Source of the DNA: Blastocatellia bacterium
GTDB lineage: Bacteria; Acidobacteriota; Blastocatellia; UBA7656; JADIYM01
Reading direction: 5' to 3'
Assembly: GCA_016705245.1 (NCBI GenBank)
Contig: JADIYM010000002.1
Location: forward strand, 248,001-312,000
Length of the DNA stretch: 64,000 bases
The translations under genes and the position numbers were made by a program. The number at the start of each line of letters is the position of its first letter. The stretch's first letter is position 1. The notes under the pieces are model-generated. The model ran no database searches. It was not told the origin of the DNA and saw only the letters and a program-made list of their open reading frames with translations. Positions 28,040 to 37,742 of the stretch are shown one piece after another.

Positions 28040-29018
28040 GGTCGACAGCCGGCGACGTGGAACGAAAGTGATCGTAGCCGGAGGGTTCGAGCCTCGCTCT
28101 CGTACCCTCCGTCTCGAGCCAGACGCCTACGACCGTGTAATCGAGGCGTCCGATCCGGGTGATGGGAACGCCGGTCTCGGCCCCGAGCGCGGCCACCTCA
28201 GACCGACGTTCCGGGTCCGCCGTGAAGAGCAGCTCGTATTGCTCACCGCCGTGAAGAGCCAGCTCCAATCCGGCCGGTGCCGGAATTGTCGCCGCGTCGA
28301 GGATCGCGCCAACGTCGCTTGCCTCGCAGAGATGGCGGAGATCCGAGGAGAGCCCGTCGCTCACATCGATGGCCGCGGTTGCGAGCGAACGCGCGACGAG
28401 CGCGCGTCCGATCTCGACGCGAGGTTCGGGAAGGAGGTGGGTGCGCACGGCCGCCTCGCTGGCGAAGCTCGCCAGGTCGTCCTCATTCGACGACTGCAAC
28501 CGGGCAAAACCGAATGCCGACGTGCCAAGCTCGCCGCTGACGTAAATGTCCTGTCCGGATCGCGCCCGGTCACGACGCAGGGCACCGCCCTCCGGAACAT
28601 GACCCACGAGCACCGAGTCGATCACGATTGTCGACGGCGACCTCGACAGGTCTCCGCCCACGATGGTGGTCCCGTGTCGATTCGCGAGCGCGGTCGCACC
28701 GCGGTAGAACGCCTCGATGAACTCGTCGCCGAGTGTCGTGGGCATCGCGAGACCGATGACGGCCGCGAATGGCTCGGCGCCCATCGCCGCCATGTCGCTC
28801 AGCGACACGGCAACGGCCTTGTAGCCGATCTGCTCCGGTGTCGCCCAGTCGAGCCGGAAATGAACGCCTTCGACGAGCAGATCCGACGAGATCGCCGTAT
28901 CGTACCCTGGCCTGGAGGCGAGCAGCGCGGCGTCGTCTCCGATTCCGAGCACGACACCACGTCCGTGTCGGCCGGCCAGACGCCGAATGACGGCAATTCG
29001 TTCGAACTCACCGGACAT
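28026..29018 (-). CDS. thiL: Thiamine-monophosphate kinase ThiL
   Basis: A 330-residue PurM-like kinase that phosphorylates thiamine monophosphate to the active cofactor thiamine pyrophosphate. Conserved blocks are VVLGIGDDAALL, DLLVEGVHFRLDW, KAVAVSLSDMAAMGA, VGGDLSRSPS, AAIDVSDGLSSDL and ALHGGEQYELLFT, all in family order and length. The gene starts 21 bp after the aminotransferase gene ends, on the same strand. Convergence with the propeller gene leaves no room for a dedicated terminator, and the two stops overlap. Confidence 0.95.
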   Translation of the reverse strand: MSGEFERIAVIRRLAGRHGRGVVLGIGDDAALLASRPGYDTAISSDLLVEGVHFRLDWATPEQIGYKAVAVSLSDMAAMGAEPFAAVIGLAMPTTLGDEFIEAFYRGATALANRHGTTIVGGDLSRSPSTIVIDSVLVGHVPEGGALRRDRARSGQDIYVSGELGTSAFGFARLQSSNEDDLASFASEAAVRTHLLPEPRVEIGRALVARSLATAAIDVSDGLSSDLRHLCEASDVGAILDAATIPAPAGLELALHGGEQYELLFTADPERRSEVAALGAETGVPITRIGRLDYTVVGVWLETEGTRARLEPSGYDHFRSTSPAVDPTSR

Positions 29019-29039
29019 GCCGGTCGACTCCCAGGCGTG

Positions 29040-30209
29040 TCAAAGGACCGCGCGCAGCGCTTCGATACCGCGCTCGATCGTTTCGGGCGAGGTCGAGTAC
29101 GAGAACCGCAGATGTCCTTCGCCTTCCGGGCCGAAGATGACACCGGGCAGGCACGCAACCCCAGCGCGATCGAGCAGCCGATTGGCGATCTCCCAGCTGT
29201 CCGTGCCGAAAGCGCGGGCATCCGGAAATGCGTAGAAAGCCCCAGCCGGAGGCTCGATCTCGAAACCCAGACTCTGCAGGCCAGAGACGAGCAGGTCGCG
29301 TCGTCTTCGATATTCGTCCCTGCACCAGTACGTGAAGTCGTTCGGTCCGGTAATCGCCGCCAGTCCCGCCCACTGCGTCGGGGTAGAGACACCGTTTGTC
29401 GACGTCAGGGTGAGCTTCTTCATGCCGGTGATGAAAGGCTCAGGCGCCACCGCGTACCCGAGGCGCCAGCCTGTCATCGCATAGGACTTCGAGAACGTGT
29501 AGCAGGTGATCGTTCGCTCGTACATTCCGTCGAGCGATGCAATGGACACGTGCTCTCCGTCATAGATCACGTGCTCGTAGGCTTCGTCGCTGATGACGAT
29601 GAGATTGTGCTCTCGCGCAACAGCGGCCGTCGCCTCGAGCTCTTCACGGGTCAGTACTATGCCGGTCGGATTCTGCGGCGTGTTGACATAGATGACGCGG
29701 GTGCGCTCGGTCAGCGACGCTTCGAGCGACGCGCGAATTCCGTCGCGGCGCGCTTCGACCGTGTCGACCAGGACGGGCTTCCCGCGTGTCAGCCCGATGA
29801 GGTCGCGGACCGAAGTCCAATACGGCGAATACATGAGGACGTCATCGCCCGGGTTCACAACGCTCTGAAACGCGGCGAAGAGTGCCTGCATTCCGCCGTT
29901 CACCACGATGATGTCGGACGCCGAAGCCGGAATTCCGTTCTCTCGTCGAAGTTTCTCGGACAGGGCCTCGAGCAGGGGCGATATCCCGCTCGACGGCGCG
30001 TACCGCGTCTGATTCTCGGCCAGCGCCCGGACACACGCGTCCTTGATATGGTCGGGAGTGTTTGGGAACGGCTCGCCGCCTTCGAATTGAAGGACACTCT
30101 CCCCGCGTTCGCGCATGGCAAGGATCTTGTTGCGGACCTTCACGATCTCCGAAAAGCCGACGGCAGAGAGCCGATCCGCAAGTTCGATGCCGGACGTCTG
30201 GGTTGTCAC
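29040..30209 (-). CDS. Class I/II PLP-dependent aminotransferase
   Basis: A 389-residue fold-type I aminotransferase of the aspartate/aromatic subgroup. Motifs are GGEPFPNTPDHIKDA, VVNGGMQALFAAFQ, YVNTPQNPTG, ISDEAYEHVIYDG and the PLP lysine region YTFSKSYAMTGWRLGYA. LRFSYSTSPETIERG supplies the C-terminal Arg that binds the substrate carboxylate. The amino donor and acceptor are not predictable. The GTG at 30209 is the chosen start because GGAGG lies eight bases upstream; an open frame extends to 30317. It is probably co-transcribed with thiL and diverges from the response regulator gene. Confidence 0.9.
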   Translation of the reverse strand: MTTQTSGIELADRLSAVGFSEIVKVRNKILAMRERGESVLQFEGGEPFPNTPDHIKDACVRALAENQTRYAPSSGISPLLEALSEKLRRENGIPASASDIIVVNGGMQALFAAFQSVVNPGDDVLMYSPYWTSVRDLIGLTRGKPVLVDTVEARRDGIRASLEASLTERTRVIYVNTPQNPTGIVLTREELEATAAVAREHNLIVISDEAYEHVIYDGEHVSIASLDGMYERTITCYTFSKSYAMTGWRLGYAVAPEPFITGMKKLTLTSTNGVSTPTQWAGLAAITGPNDFTYWCRDEYRRRRDLLVSGLQSLGFEIEPPAGAFYAFPDARAFGTDSWEIANRLLDRAGVACLPGVIFGPEGEGHLRFSYSTSPETIERGIEALRAVL

Positions 30210-30265
30210 GAGTCGACCTCCTGGGTTGCGTGGAAAGCGCGAGTATATTGCGGTGGCCGCGTGAC

Positions 30266-30294
30266 TGGCCAGTGATCGGCCTCTTCTGTACAAT
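30266..30294 (+). promoter_or_regulatory. Sigma-70-like promoter for the response regulator gene
   Basis: TGGCCA (30266-30271) and TACAAT (30289-30294) are 17 bases apart, about 50 bases upstream of the start at 30346. On the opposite strand the same gap contains TATACT near 30242-30247, which could serve as the -10 of the divergent aminotransferase gene, although no good -35 is visible. Confidence 0.45.
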
Positions 30295-30345
30295 CTGCCG
30301 CGACTTCGGCAGATCACACCAACCGCTCAGTGGAGGAACCCGACA

Positions 30346-31294
30346 ATGAAGCGAGTGCTGCTGGCTGACGACAGCGTCGCCGGGCGCAAGTCCATCCAGG
30401 GCGTGCTCGAGGCGGCGGGCATCGAGCTGGTCACCGTCGGCAATGGCGATCTTGCGCTGTCGAAGCTCGAAGAGGTCTCGCCTCACATGGTCCTGCTTGA
30501 CGTCTCGATGCCGGGACGCAGCAGTTACACGGTTTGCGGAGAGATCAAGCGGGATCCGCGCTTCGTGTCGATTCCGGTCATGCTCGTTTCGAGCGAGTTC
30601 GAGCCGTATGACGAGCAGGCGGCATCCGAGGCCGGAGCCGATGGTCATCTCGTCAAACCGTTCGGAACGCTTGCCATCGCGCAGATGCGGGAGGTCTGGA
30701 CGCGCCTGACGCCTCCGGACACGGCGGAGCTCGAATCTGCCGAGGCCGAGAGCGAAAAGCCGGAGCCGCCGAAGTCCTTTCCCGGCCCGGAGGCTTTCAT
30801 AACGAGCGCCATGAAGGCTTCGGATGTCGAGAAGGCCGTTGCCGAAAAGCACGTCAGGAAGTCCAGCTACGACACCGGCGAGCGTCCGGTGCCTCCGGGT
30901 GTGCACGGTGAAAGCGATTCGCCCGTCCCCGACCACCTGATCGACGATACGATTTCACCGGATCGCGCTGCCAAGCGCGTCCCGACAACGGAGCATCTGG
31001 ACCCCGAAACGAGTGGCGTGGCCGATGAGCCAAGCAGTGCCGGCATTCGTCACGTTCCGATCGGCGAGATGAGATCCCAGGGCGACTGGTGTCCGAACTG
31101 CAACGCGAGTCTCAATCCGGGCGACATCTTCTGCGTGGCCTGCGGCACGATGGTCCCTTATGACGTCGGAGGAAGCGGATCGGACTCCGTCGGCCCCGTA
31201 TGTGCGGAGTGCGGTTCCCGAGCTCATGCCGGGTGAGATCTTCTGTGTTGCGTGCGGCGCTGTCGCCGGCGGTGTCAGCAGCGGCGGTTCGTAG
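30346..31294 (+). CDS. CheY-like response regulator with C-terminal zinc ribbons, frameshifted end
   Basis: Residues 1-120 form a receiver domain with the acidic pair DD (8-9), phospho-acceptor Asp52 (VLLDVSMPG), VSS near 82 and Lys104 (LVKPFG). There is no DNA-binding output domain. A polar Glu/Pro-rich linker (about 120-245) leads to zinc ribbons: WCPNCN with FCVACG, then VCAECG with a second FCVACG. The second pair is completed only if one base is removed near 31222, which moves the stop from 31236 to 31294. GGAGG precedes the ATG. The zinc-ribbon module resembles that of the protein at 59449, so both may belong to one regulatory set. Confidence 0.82.
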
Positions 31295-31409
31295 GTCCGG
31301 GCCGGTCGCTCCGTCCAGTCCGCAACGTCCGTTGCCTCCTTTCGAGTTTTTGACCACCTGCATCGTGCACGACCAGGCAGGACGCTCCGCCAGGTCCCCG
31401 TTCCTCGAG

Positions 31410-31529
31410 CCGCGAGCGGTAGCGAGCGTCCCACGGACGGTGCCTGAAACCGCTGACTGGATCGTTGCGGAAGGACAGAAGTGATCGGAACCGTTCGACC
31501 GTCCGTGGGACGCTCGCTACCGCTCGCGG
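31410..31529. repeat. REPIN-like palindrome, solo copy
   Basis: The same unit as at 12668 and 12857: perfect 31-bp arms at 31410-31440 and 31499-31529 around a 58-bp spacer that keeps GTTGCGGAAGGACAGAAGTG. The flanks also match (CCACCTGCATCGTGCAC before, CCACCCGCATCGTGCAC after). No E1/E2-type terminal repeats are present. The 336-bp gap between the response regulator and the next gene contains nothing else recognisable. Confidence 0.8.
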
Positions 31530-31630
31530 CTCGAAAAACGGAAGAAACGGGGACCACCCGCATCGTGCACTACCAGCAAGAGTCGGAGCAGGACTCGAAA
31601 GATCAGTCGCGGTCGAACGTTCGAGCGAGC

Positions 31631-32017
31631 ATGTCGGTAATCCGGAGCATCCTGTCGTTCAGTGCGGTCTGCGTGGCCTCGCTGCTCAATCCGGCCGTCG
31701 CCCCCGGTCAGTCGTTCGATTCTGCGGCAGAGCCCATCGCCGATCACGAACGTGCGGCAATTGTCTGGGAAGTTCTCTGCGACAAATTCGATCGGGTCGA
31801 AGTGCCCACCCAGGTCCGGCTATCGATGGAGGGTCTCAACGTCGCCTGGATTCCGACGCTTCCCAACGTCGAGTTCGTGCTCCTGTCTGACGAAGCAGTC
31901 GCGAAATCGAACGACGAGTGCGAGCGTGCAAGTGCCGGTAGCTCACACGCCGAATGGACCCTGGCACAAGTGCGCGCCTGCGACGGCGCCGCTGGTGTTT
32001 GGCGAGACCGCCAGTGA
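31631..32017 (+). CDS. Small hypothetical secreted protein
   Basis: A 128-residue frame that starts with a signal peptide (MSVIRSILSFSAVCVASLLN) and continues with a mixed alpha/beta sequence (IVWEVLCDKFDRVEVPTQVR). No domain is recognised. No strong ribosome-binding site precedes the ATG. The C-terminal quarter, rich in Ser, Cys and Arg, does not look like natural protein and may follow an undetected frameshift. It converges on the cysteine desulfurase gene with a five-base gap. Confidence 0.45.
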   Translation: MSVIRSILSFSAVCVASLLNPAVAPGQSFDSAAEPIADHERAAIVWEVLCDKFDRVEVPTQVRLSMEGLNVAWIPTLPNVEFVLLSDEAVAKSNDECERASAGSSHAEWTLAQVRACDGAAGVWRDRQ

Positions 32018-32022
32018 TTACC

Positions 32023-33226
32023 TCAGTCGGAGCCCGAGACGGCTTGCGTTCCTGCATCGAGGTCGGCGTCGACGCGCAGCCTTTCAATGACCTCGGTGAG
32101 AATATCGAGCACGTCGTCGATTTCGGCTTCCGTGTTCGACTCGGAGAGCGAAAAGCGCAGACTGCCATGAATCCGCTCGCGGTCGATCCCGAGCGCAACG
32201 AGTACGTGGCTCGGCTCCACCGATCCCGATGAACACGCCGCGCCTGTTGCAACAGCAACGCCCTTGAGGTCGAGCGAGATGAGCAGGCCTTCACCGTGCA
32301 CGTCGCCGAAGCTGATGTTCGCGATGTGCGGCACGCGTTTCGCAGGATCGCCGTTGAAGCCGACGTTCGGAATGCGATTGCGGATTCCGGACTCGAGCCG
32401 GTCACGTAGCTCGCCGGTGTGGAGGCCGCGATCGCCGATCCGCTCGCGGGCGAGCTCGCACGCCGCGCCGAGGGCAACGATCATCGGAACGGCCTCGGTG
32501 CCCGGCCGCCGTCCCCGCTCCTGATGACCACCGAACTGCCTCGCGCTCAGTCTTACCCCCTTGCGGACGAAAAGCGCGCCGACGCCCTTCGGCGCATGCA
32601 GCTTGTGCCCGGCGATCGAGAGGAGGTCGACGCCGAGGTCGCGAACGTCGACAGGAATCTTTCCGACGGCCTGTACACCGTCCGTGTGCAGGTGAAGGTG
32701 GGTCTGGCCGGCTGCCTTGCGCTCGCGAACGACAGCCGCGATGTCCGCGATCGGCTGGATCGTTCCGATTTCGTTGTTGACGGTCATTATCGAGACGACC
32801 GTCGTCTCGTCGCAAATTGCCGCCCGAACGTCTGCTACATCGACGACCCCACCGGCCGACACCGGCACCGTAGTGATCGACCATCCCCGAGACGCGAGAT
32901 GCTCGCACGCCTTGGAGCACAGCCGGATGCTCGATGGCCGACGTGACGACGTGTCTGCCCCGATCGGAAAAAGCTTCCGCGATGCCAATGACCGCGAGGT
33001 TGTCGGCCTCGGTTCCGCCCGACAGGAACACGATTTCGTTCTCGTCGGCTCCGATGAGCGAAGCGACTTGCCGACGAGCCTTCGCCACGGCCTTCTTGCT
33101 CTGCTGGCCGTACCAGTGAATGGAGCTCGCGTTCCCGAAGAACTCGGTCAGGTAGGGAAGCATGGCCTCGACGACGGCCGGATGAACCGCCGTCGTAGCG
33201 GCATTGTCGAGGTAGATGCGGCTCAC
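32023..33226 (-). CDS. Cysteine desulfurase (NifS/IscS type), one frameshift
   Basis: A PLP enzyme that takes sulfur from cysteine for Fe-S clusters and thio-modifications. Reading through a single extra base near 32911, the product is about 400 residues. Blocks in order are IYLDNAATTAVHPAVVEAML, FGNASSIHWYG, SGGTEADNLAV, AIEHPAVLQ, MTVNNEIGTIQP, the PLP lysine in SIAGHKLHAPKGVGALF, and the persulfide loop ATGAACSSGSVEPSH. The GTG at 33226 is favoured by AGGAGG upstream. Fragments are 32402-33280 and 32023-32988. No iscU or sufE lies nearby; a tRNA thiolation role (mnmA) cannot be excluded. Confidence 0.9.
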
Positions 33227-33294
33227 GGTGATAGGACCTCCTGAAAGAAGAGGCATTCTCGCAGGTTCGCCCATCGGCATCCATCCGAGGCGGG

Positions 33295-33867
33295 CTATGG
33301 TACGGGCGAGGTCACCTCGCGTTCGATCTCGTCCAACTGCGACGGGTGGATCTTGAGTTTCTTCCGGAGCGCCTCGGCCACAGCCTCAGTACGCTCGAGC
33401 TTCTCGCGGACCGCCAGCAATCGCGACTGCAGCGTTGCGAGCTCATCGCGCGCCACCGACAGCTGTTGGGTGAATGCTCTTCGAAGTCTTGCTTCGGCAT
33501 CGGACCGGTTGATGTCCGCCAGCGCAACCAGCTCTACCTGGATGTTGGCCAGGCGGTTCTGCGCGTCGAGCTCGCGAGACCGCACGTAGGAAAGCCTCTC
33601 GATGATCTCCTTCTCCTCACCCTTGAGTCGCTGGATGTCGACGAGGACGAGTTGATACTTCGACGCCGTGATATTGAACTTGATCGGGTCGTTGGCCTGC
33701 TGCCGCTGAATCTCGGCGCGCAGGGAACGAACCTCGGCCGTCAGGTCGACGATCGCGTCTCGCAGTTGAATCGATCGCGGTGTCGACGATTCAGCTTCCT
33801 GCGTCGCGCCAGCAACGGGTGCGACGGAAATGGCGAGTGCGAGTGCCAGAGCTCCTGCTATCGGCAT
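33295..33867 (-). CDS. Exported coiled-coil protein of unknown function
   Basis: A 190-residue protein with a probable signal peptide (MPIAGALALALAISVAPVAG). A long charged heptad-like helix follows from about residue 40 to 175, for example LTAEVRSLRAEIQRQQ and LATLQSRLLAVREKLERTE. No domain is recognised. It sits between ybeY and the cysteine desulfurase gene on the same strand. It is probably a periplasmic structural protein; the name-less assignment is by exclusion. Confidence 0.6.
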   Translation of the reverse strand: MPIAGALALALAISVAPVAGATQEAESSTPRSIQLRDAIVDLTAEVRSLRAEIQRQQANDPIKFNITASKYQLVLVDIQRLKGEEKEIIERLSYVRSRELDAQNRLANIQVELVALADINRSDAEARLRRAFTQQLSVARDELATLQSRLLAVREKLERTEAVAEALRKKLKIHPSQLDEIEREVTSPVP

Positions 33868-33917
33868 GCAATGTCCTCCTCGGAGGGGAATCCCGGTTTG
33901 GCTGGACGAGCGAACGC

Positions 33918-34355
33918 CTAACGTGCCTCGGCGTTCAATTGCTTTCGGGTGAGAAGCCTGCGGCGAAGCCGGCGCTCGATGCGGTCCATCTCGCCGTCGT
34001 CCGTCTCGTGATCGTAGCCGCAGACGTGGAGCGAACCGTGAAGCACCAGAATCTCGAGCTCTCGTTGGACGTCGTGCCGCTTCTCGATCGCCTGAGCTGC
34101 CGCTCGGTCCACGGAGATAACGATGTCACCGATGGGTCCCTCCGGCTCATCGTACGGAAACGAAAGAACGTCCGTCGGCTTGTCCTTTCCCCGAAACCGC
34201 AGGTTCAGGTCGTGCAGACGCCGGTCGTTGGTGATGGTGACTGTGACGTCGCGACCGTCGTGCCCGGCGGCTGTGAGTGTCGCGTCCGCAATCTCGATCA
34301 GCCTGTCCGCTCGAACCGGAAACCGTCGCTGCCGATTGAGGACTTCGGCCGCCAT
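33918..34355 (-). CDS. ybeY: Endoribonuclease YbeY
   Basis: A zinc-dependent single-strand endoribonuclease for 16S rRNA 3'-end maturation and ribosome quality control. The signature is H-G-x-L-H-x-x-G-Y-D-H, present as HGSLHVCGYDHETD with all three His ligands. DKPTDVLSFPYDEP and GDIVISVDRA are the other family blocks. The ATG at 34355 lies four bases after the phoH stop; a longer frame starts at 34406 inside phoH but adds only basic residues. The phoH-ybeY order is widely conserved. Confidence 0.93.
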   Translation of the reverse strand: MAAEVLNRQRRFPVRADRLIEIADATLTAAGHDGRDVTVTITNDRRLHDLNLRFRGKDKPTDVLSFPYDEPEGPIGDIVISVDRAAAQAIEKRHDVQRELEILVLHGSLHVCGYDHETDDGEMDRIERRLRRRLLTRKQLNAEAR

Positions 34356-34359
34356 CGTT

Positions 34360-35343
<984 letters not shown>

Positions 35344-35472
35344 ATACCTCCTGTCACTGCTTCGAACCCTACACGCGGCGATCGCCGAGTGTCAATTCAG
35401 GCCAATCCGGGGTAGTGGGTCAATCTGACTTCGTCTCGCGTCGACTCGGTCCTTCACATTTCAGTTGCTCTC

Positions 35473-35568
35473 TTGCGTCTTTGCGTCTTCCTTTGCGCCT
35501 TTGCGAGAAACTCTTCAAGCCGTCGAAGAAGTTCTCGCAAAGGCGCAAAGGAAGACGCAAAGACGCAA
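35473..35568. repeat. Perfect 37-bp inverted repeat of the GCGCAAAGG type
   Basis: Arms 35473-35509 and 35532-35568 are exact reverse complements (left arm begins TTGCGTCTTTGCGTCTTCC) around a 22-base loop that can pair further (CTTC/GAAG). The unit is made of AAAGACGCAA and AAAGGCGCAA words. It lies in the 440-bp gap between the divergent phoH and propeller genes. A second, 9-bp inverted pair (GTCGCCCGC at 35670, GCGGGCGAC at 35710) lies nearer the propeller gene. Nothing else is seen in the gap. Confidence 0.85.
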
Positions 35569-35783
35569 TCCGGGGGGTGTGACATCGCCGTGAACCGGCC
35601 TTGCTCCTGAAAATGCAGCGGTCGAGTCGCCTTCACTGGGACGCGGCGCGTGACCGGAGTAGACTAACGGTCGCCCGCAGGCCACCCGCATTTCGCGAAC
35701 TGCATCAGAGCGGGCGACTAGCCAACGCCCCCCACGGGGTTTCGACTTCTCGTACTCACATTCCGACGTTCCGACAGGCGCGT

Positions 35784-37742
35784 ATGCTCCCTCGATTGCC
35801 CGGTGACCGACGCTCACTAGTTGCGATTGCCCTGACGGCGGTGTGCCTTGGCGCGCTCTCCGCAACCTGGCTGTCGTTCCGATCCATCGATGCGGAGCGT
35901 CTCCGCCTCGCCGATCTCGATCGAATCATCGTCGAGTCGGACCGGTGCGTGCCGCCGAACGCAACTGGAGTGACCCTCTGGCTACCCGCAACCCCGGCCG
36001 TTGACGTCGAGCCATACGCCGGACGCGTCTACGCCGCGACCTCCGGAGGGCTCCTGGAGTATGACGAGCAGGGTGCGCTCCTGAGGCGATACTCATCGCT
36101 TGACGGTCTGCCCGAAAACGCCGTCACGTGTCTCGAGCGATTCGGCGGCAAACTCTACGTCGGAACGTCAAAGAGCGGTCTGCTCGAGTTCGACGGCGAG
36201 GGATTCACCCGCTACAGGTTCGTTCAGCCCTCGGCGGCAAGCGTAAGTGCGCTGCGGGCGGGCGACGGACGCCTCTTCGTCGGCACTTTCGACGCCGGAG
36301 TGTTCGAGTTCGATGGCGAGACGTTCACGCGTCAATTTCAGCGCGACCTTGGCGACACGTGCCGGCAGGTCACCGCCATTGCGGAGCACGACTCGCGAAT
36401 GTACGTCGGCACGTTCGACTCGGGGCTCTTCGTGTGGCGTGAAGGGCGCGGTGTCAATCTGCGCACGGGCGACGGCCTGCCGTCGAACCGCGTCACCGGT
36501 CTCACCGTCCGTGATGCGGCCACGCTGGTGGCCACCGACCTCGGGGTGGTCGAGCTCTCGGAATCCGGGACGCTCGTTCCGGTCGACCGGACCCCGAATG
36601 CGACGGGTGTCGCCGTTCGTGGCGGCGAAACGTGGGTGTCGAGTCTGACGTCCGGCGTCTCGACCGTCTCGGAACAGCCGACCGCGATGGTTCCAGTCGC
36701 CGATCGGAGTCGCGGCGAAACCAATCGGACGGCCACGAGGTCGGTCGAGTCGCCGGCATTGGGCATAAAGGTCGAAGACGGCATTCTCTGGGCGCTGTCA
36801 GAGAGGGGACTGCTGGCCTCGATTTCGTCGGAGGGTCCGCAGCGATTCGAGACGTTTGCGACTCCTGACGGCGTGTCGGGCCTGAGCGCGGGCCACGTGG
36901 CGGCGCTGACCATCGACGGCCGCGGCCGAGTCTGGGCGGGAATGTTCGACGGAGGCATCGACGTGCTCGATGCCGAGAGCGGCGAGCGGCACGAGAACCT
37001 TACGGACGCCGGTGTGCGTGAGGTGAACGCGCTTGCGCGCGAGACCGGTTCCGATCGCGTCTGGGTAGCGTCGTCGAAGGGGATCGTGCAGTTTGACGAC
37101 GGCCGGATGTCGCGGCGGTTCGGCCCCGATGACGGGCTTGCGGGAAGCAGCGCGACGGCAATTGTCGCAAACGTCGGACCCACCGGAGCCGGAATCGCCG
37201 TTGCGACGAATGCTGGCCTCACCGTCACGGACGGGCGCGTCGCCCGGACACTCACGGCGTTCCACGGGCTGCCCAACAACCACGCCTATGCGGTCGCGGC
37301 GATCGGCACGCGCCTCTTCGTCGGAACGCTCGGCGGACTGGCCGAAGTCGAAGCCATGAAGGTTGGCCGGACGTTCTCGGTCTCGAACTCGCGCCTCCCC
37401 CACAACTGGGTCAATGCGGTCGCGTCGTTCGAAGGACGACTCTTCATCGGGACGTACGGCGGCGGGGTCGCATCGCTCATGCCGAGCGGCGAGATAGTCG
37501 TCCACGACGAGACCGAGAAGACCGACGTCAATCCCGGTGCGATGGCAATCGTCGGACGCACGCTTTACGTCGGGACGCTTTCGTCCGGCGCACTCGTGCT
37601 CGACATCGATTCGGGTAGGTGGACGCGACTCGGCGCGATTCTCGGCTCGGCGAATGTGACGGCGATCGCCGCTACCGACCGCTACGTCTTCTTTGGCACC
37701 GACAGCGGGATCGCCCGCATCGAGCGCTCAGCACTCTCATGA
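35784..37742 (+). CDS. Membrane-anchored two-component-type beta-propeller protein
   Basis: A 652-residue protein with an N-terminal membrane segment (LVAIALTAVCLGALSATWLS), then some 12-14 short blades of the Reg_prop type. Examples are GRVYAATSGGLLEYDEQGAL, GKLYVGTSKSGLLEFDG and RLFVGTLGGLAEVEA; 'GLPENAVTCL' and 'GLPSNRVTGL' links are also characteristic. In two-component systems such propellers form the periplasmic sensor of hybrid kinases. Here no kinase, HAMP or DNA-binding domain follows. Its stop overlaps the next start (ATGA), so it is translationally coupled to the VIT-VWA protein. Confidence 0.82.
   Translation: MLPRLPGDRRSLVAIALTAVCLGALSATWLSFRSIDAERLRLADLDRIIVESDRCVPPNATGVTLWLPATPAVDVEPYAGRVYAATSGGLLEYDEQGALLRRYSSLDGLPENAVTCLERFGGKLYVGTSKSGLLEFDGEGFTRYRFVQPSAASVSALRAGDGRLFVGTFDAGVFEFDGETFTRQFQRDLGDTCRQVTAIAEHDSRMYVGTFDSGLFVWREGRGVNLRTGDGLPSNRVTGLTVRDAATLVATDLGVVELSESGTLVPVDRTPNATGVAVRGGETWVSSLTSGVSTVSEQPTAMVPVADRSRGETNRTATRSVESPALGIKVEDGILWALSERGLLASISSEGPQRFETFATPDGVSGLSAGHVAALTIDGRGRVWAGMFDGGIDVLDAESGERHENLTDAGVREVNALARETGSDRVWVASSKGIVQFDDGRMSRRFGPDDGLAGSSATAIVANVGPTGAGIAVATNAGLTVTDGRVARTLTAFHGLPNNHAYAVAAIGTRLFVGTLGGLAEVEAMKVGRTFSVSNSRLPHNWVNAVASFEGRLFIGTYGGGVASLMPSGEIVVHDETEKTDVNPGAMAIVGRTLYVGTLSSGALVLDIDSGRWTRLGAILGSANVTAIAATDRYVFFGTDSGIARIERSALS

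Noticed and set aside
28068..30275. 735-codon frame on the plus strand opposite thiL and the aminotransferase
   Set aside because: Arg/Gly-rich shadow of two well-identified minus-strand genes with no domain of its own; GC-rich DNA often leaves long antisense frames.
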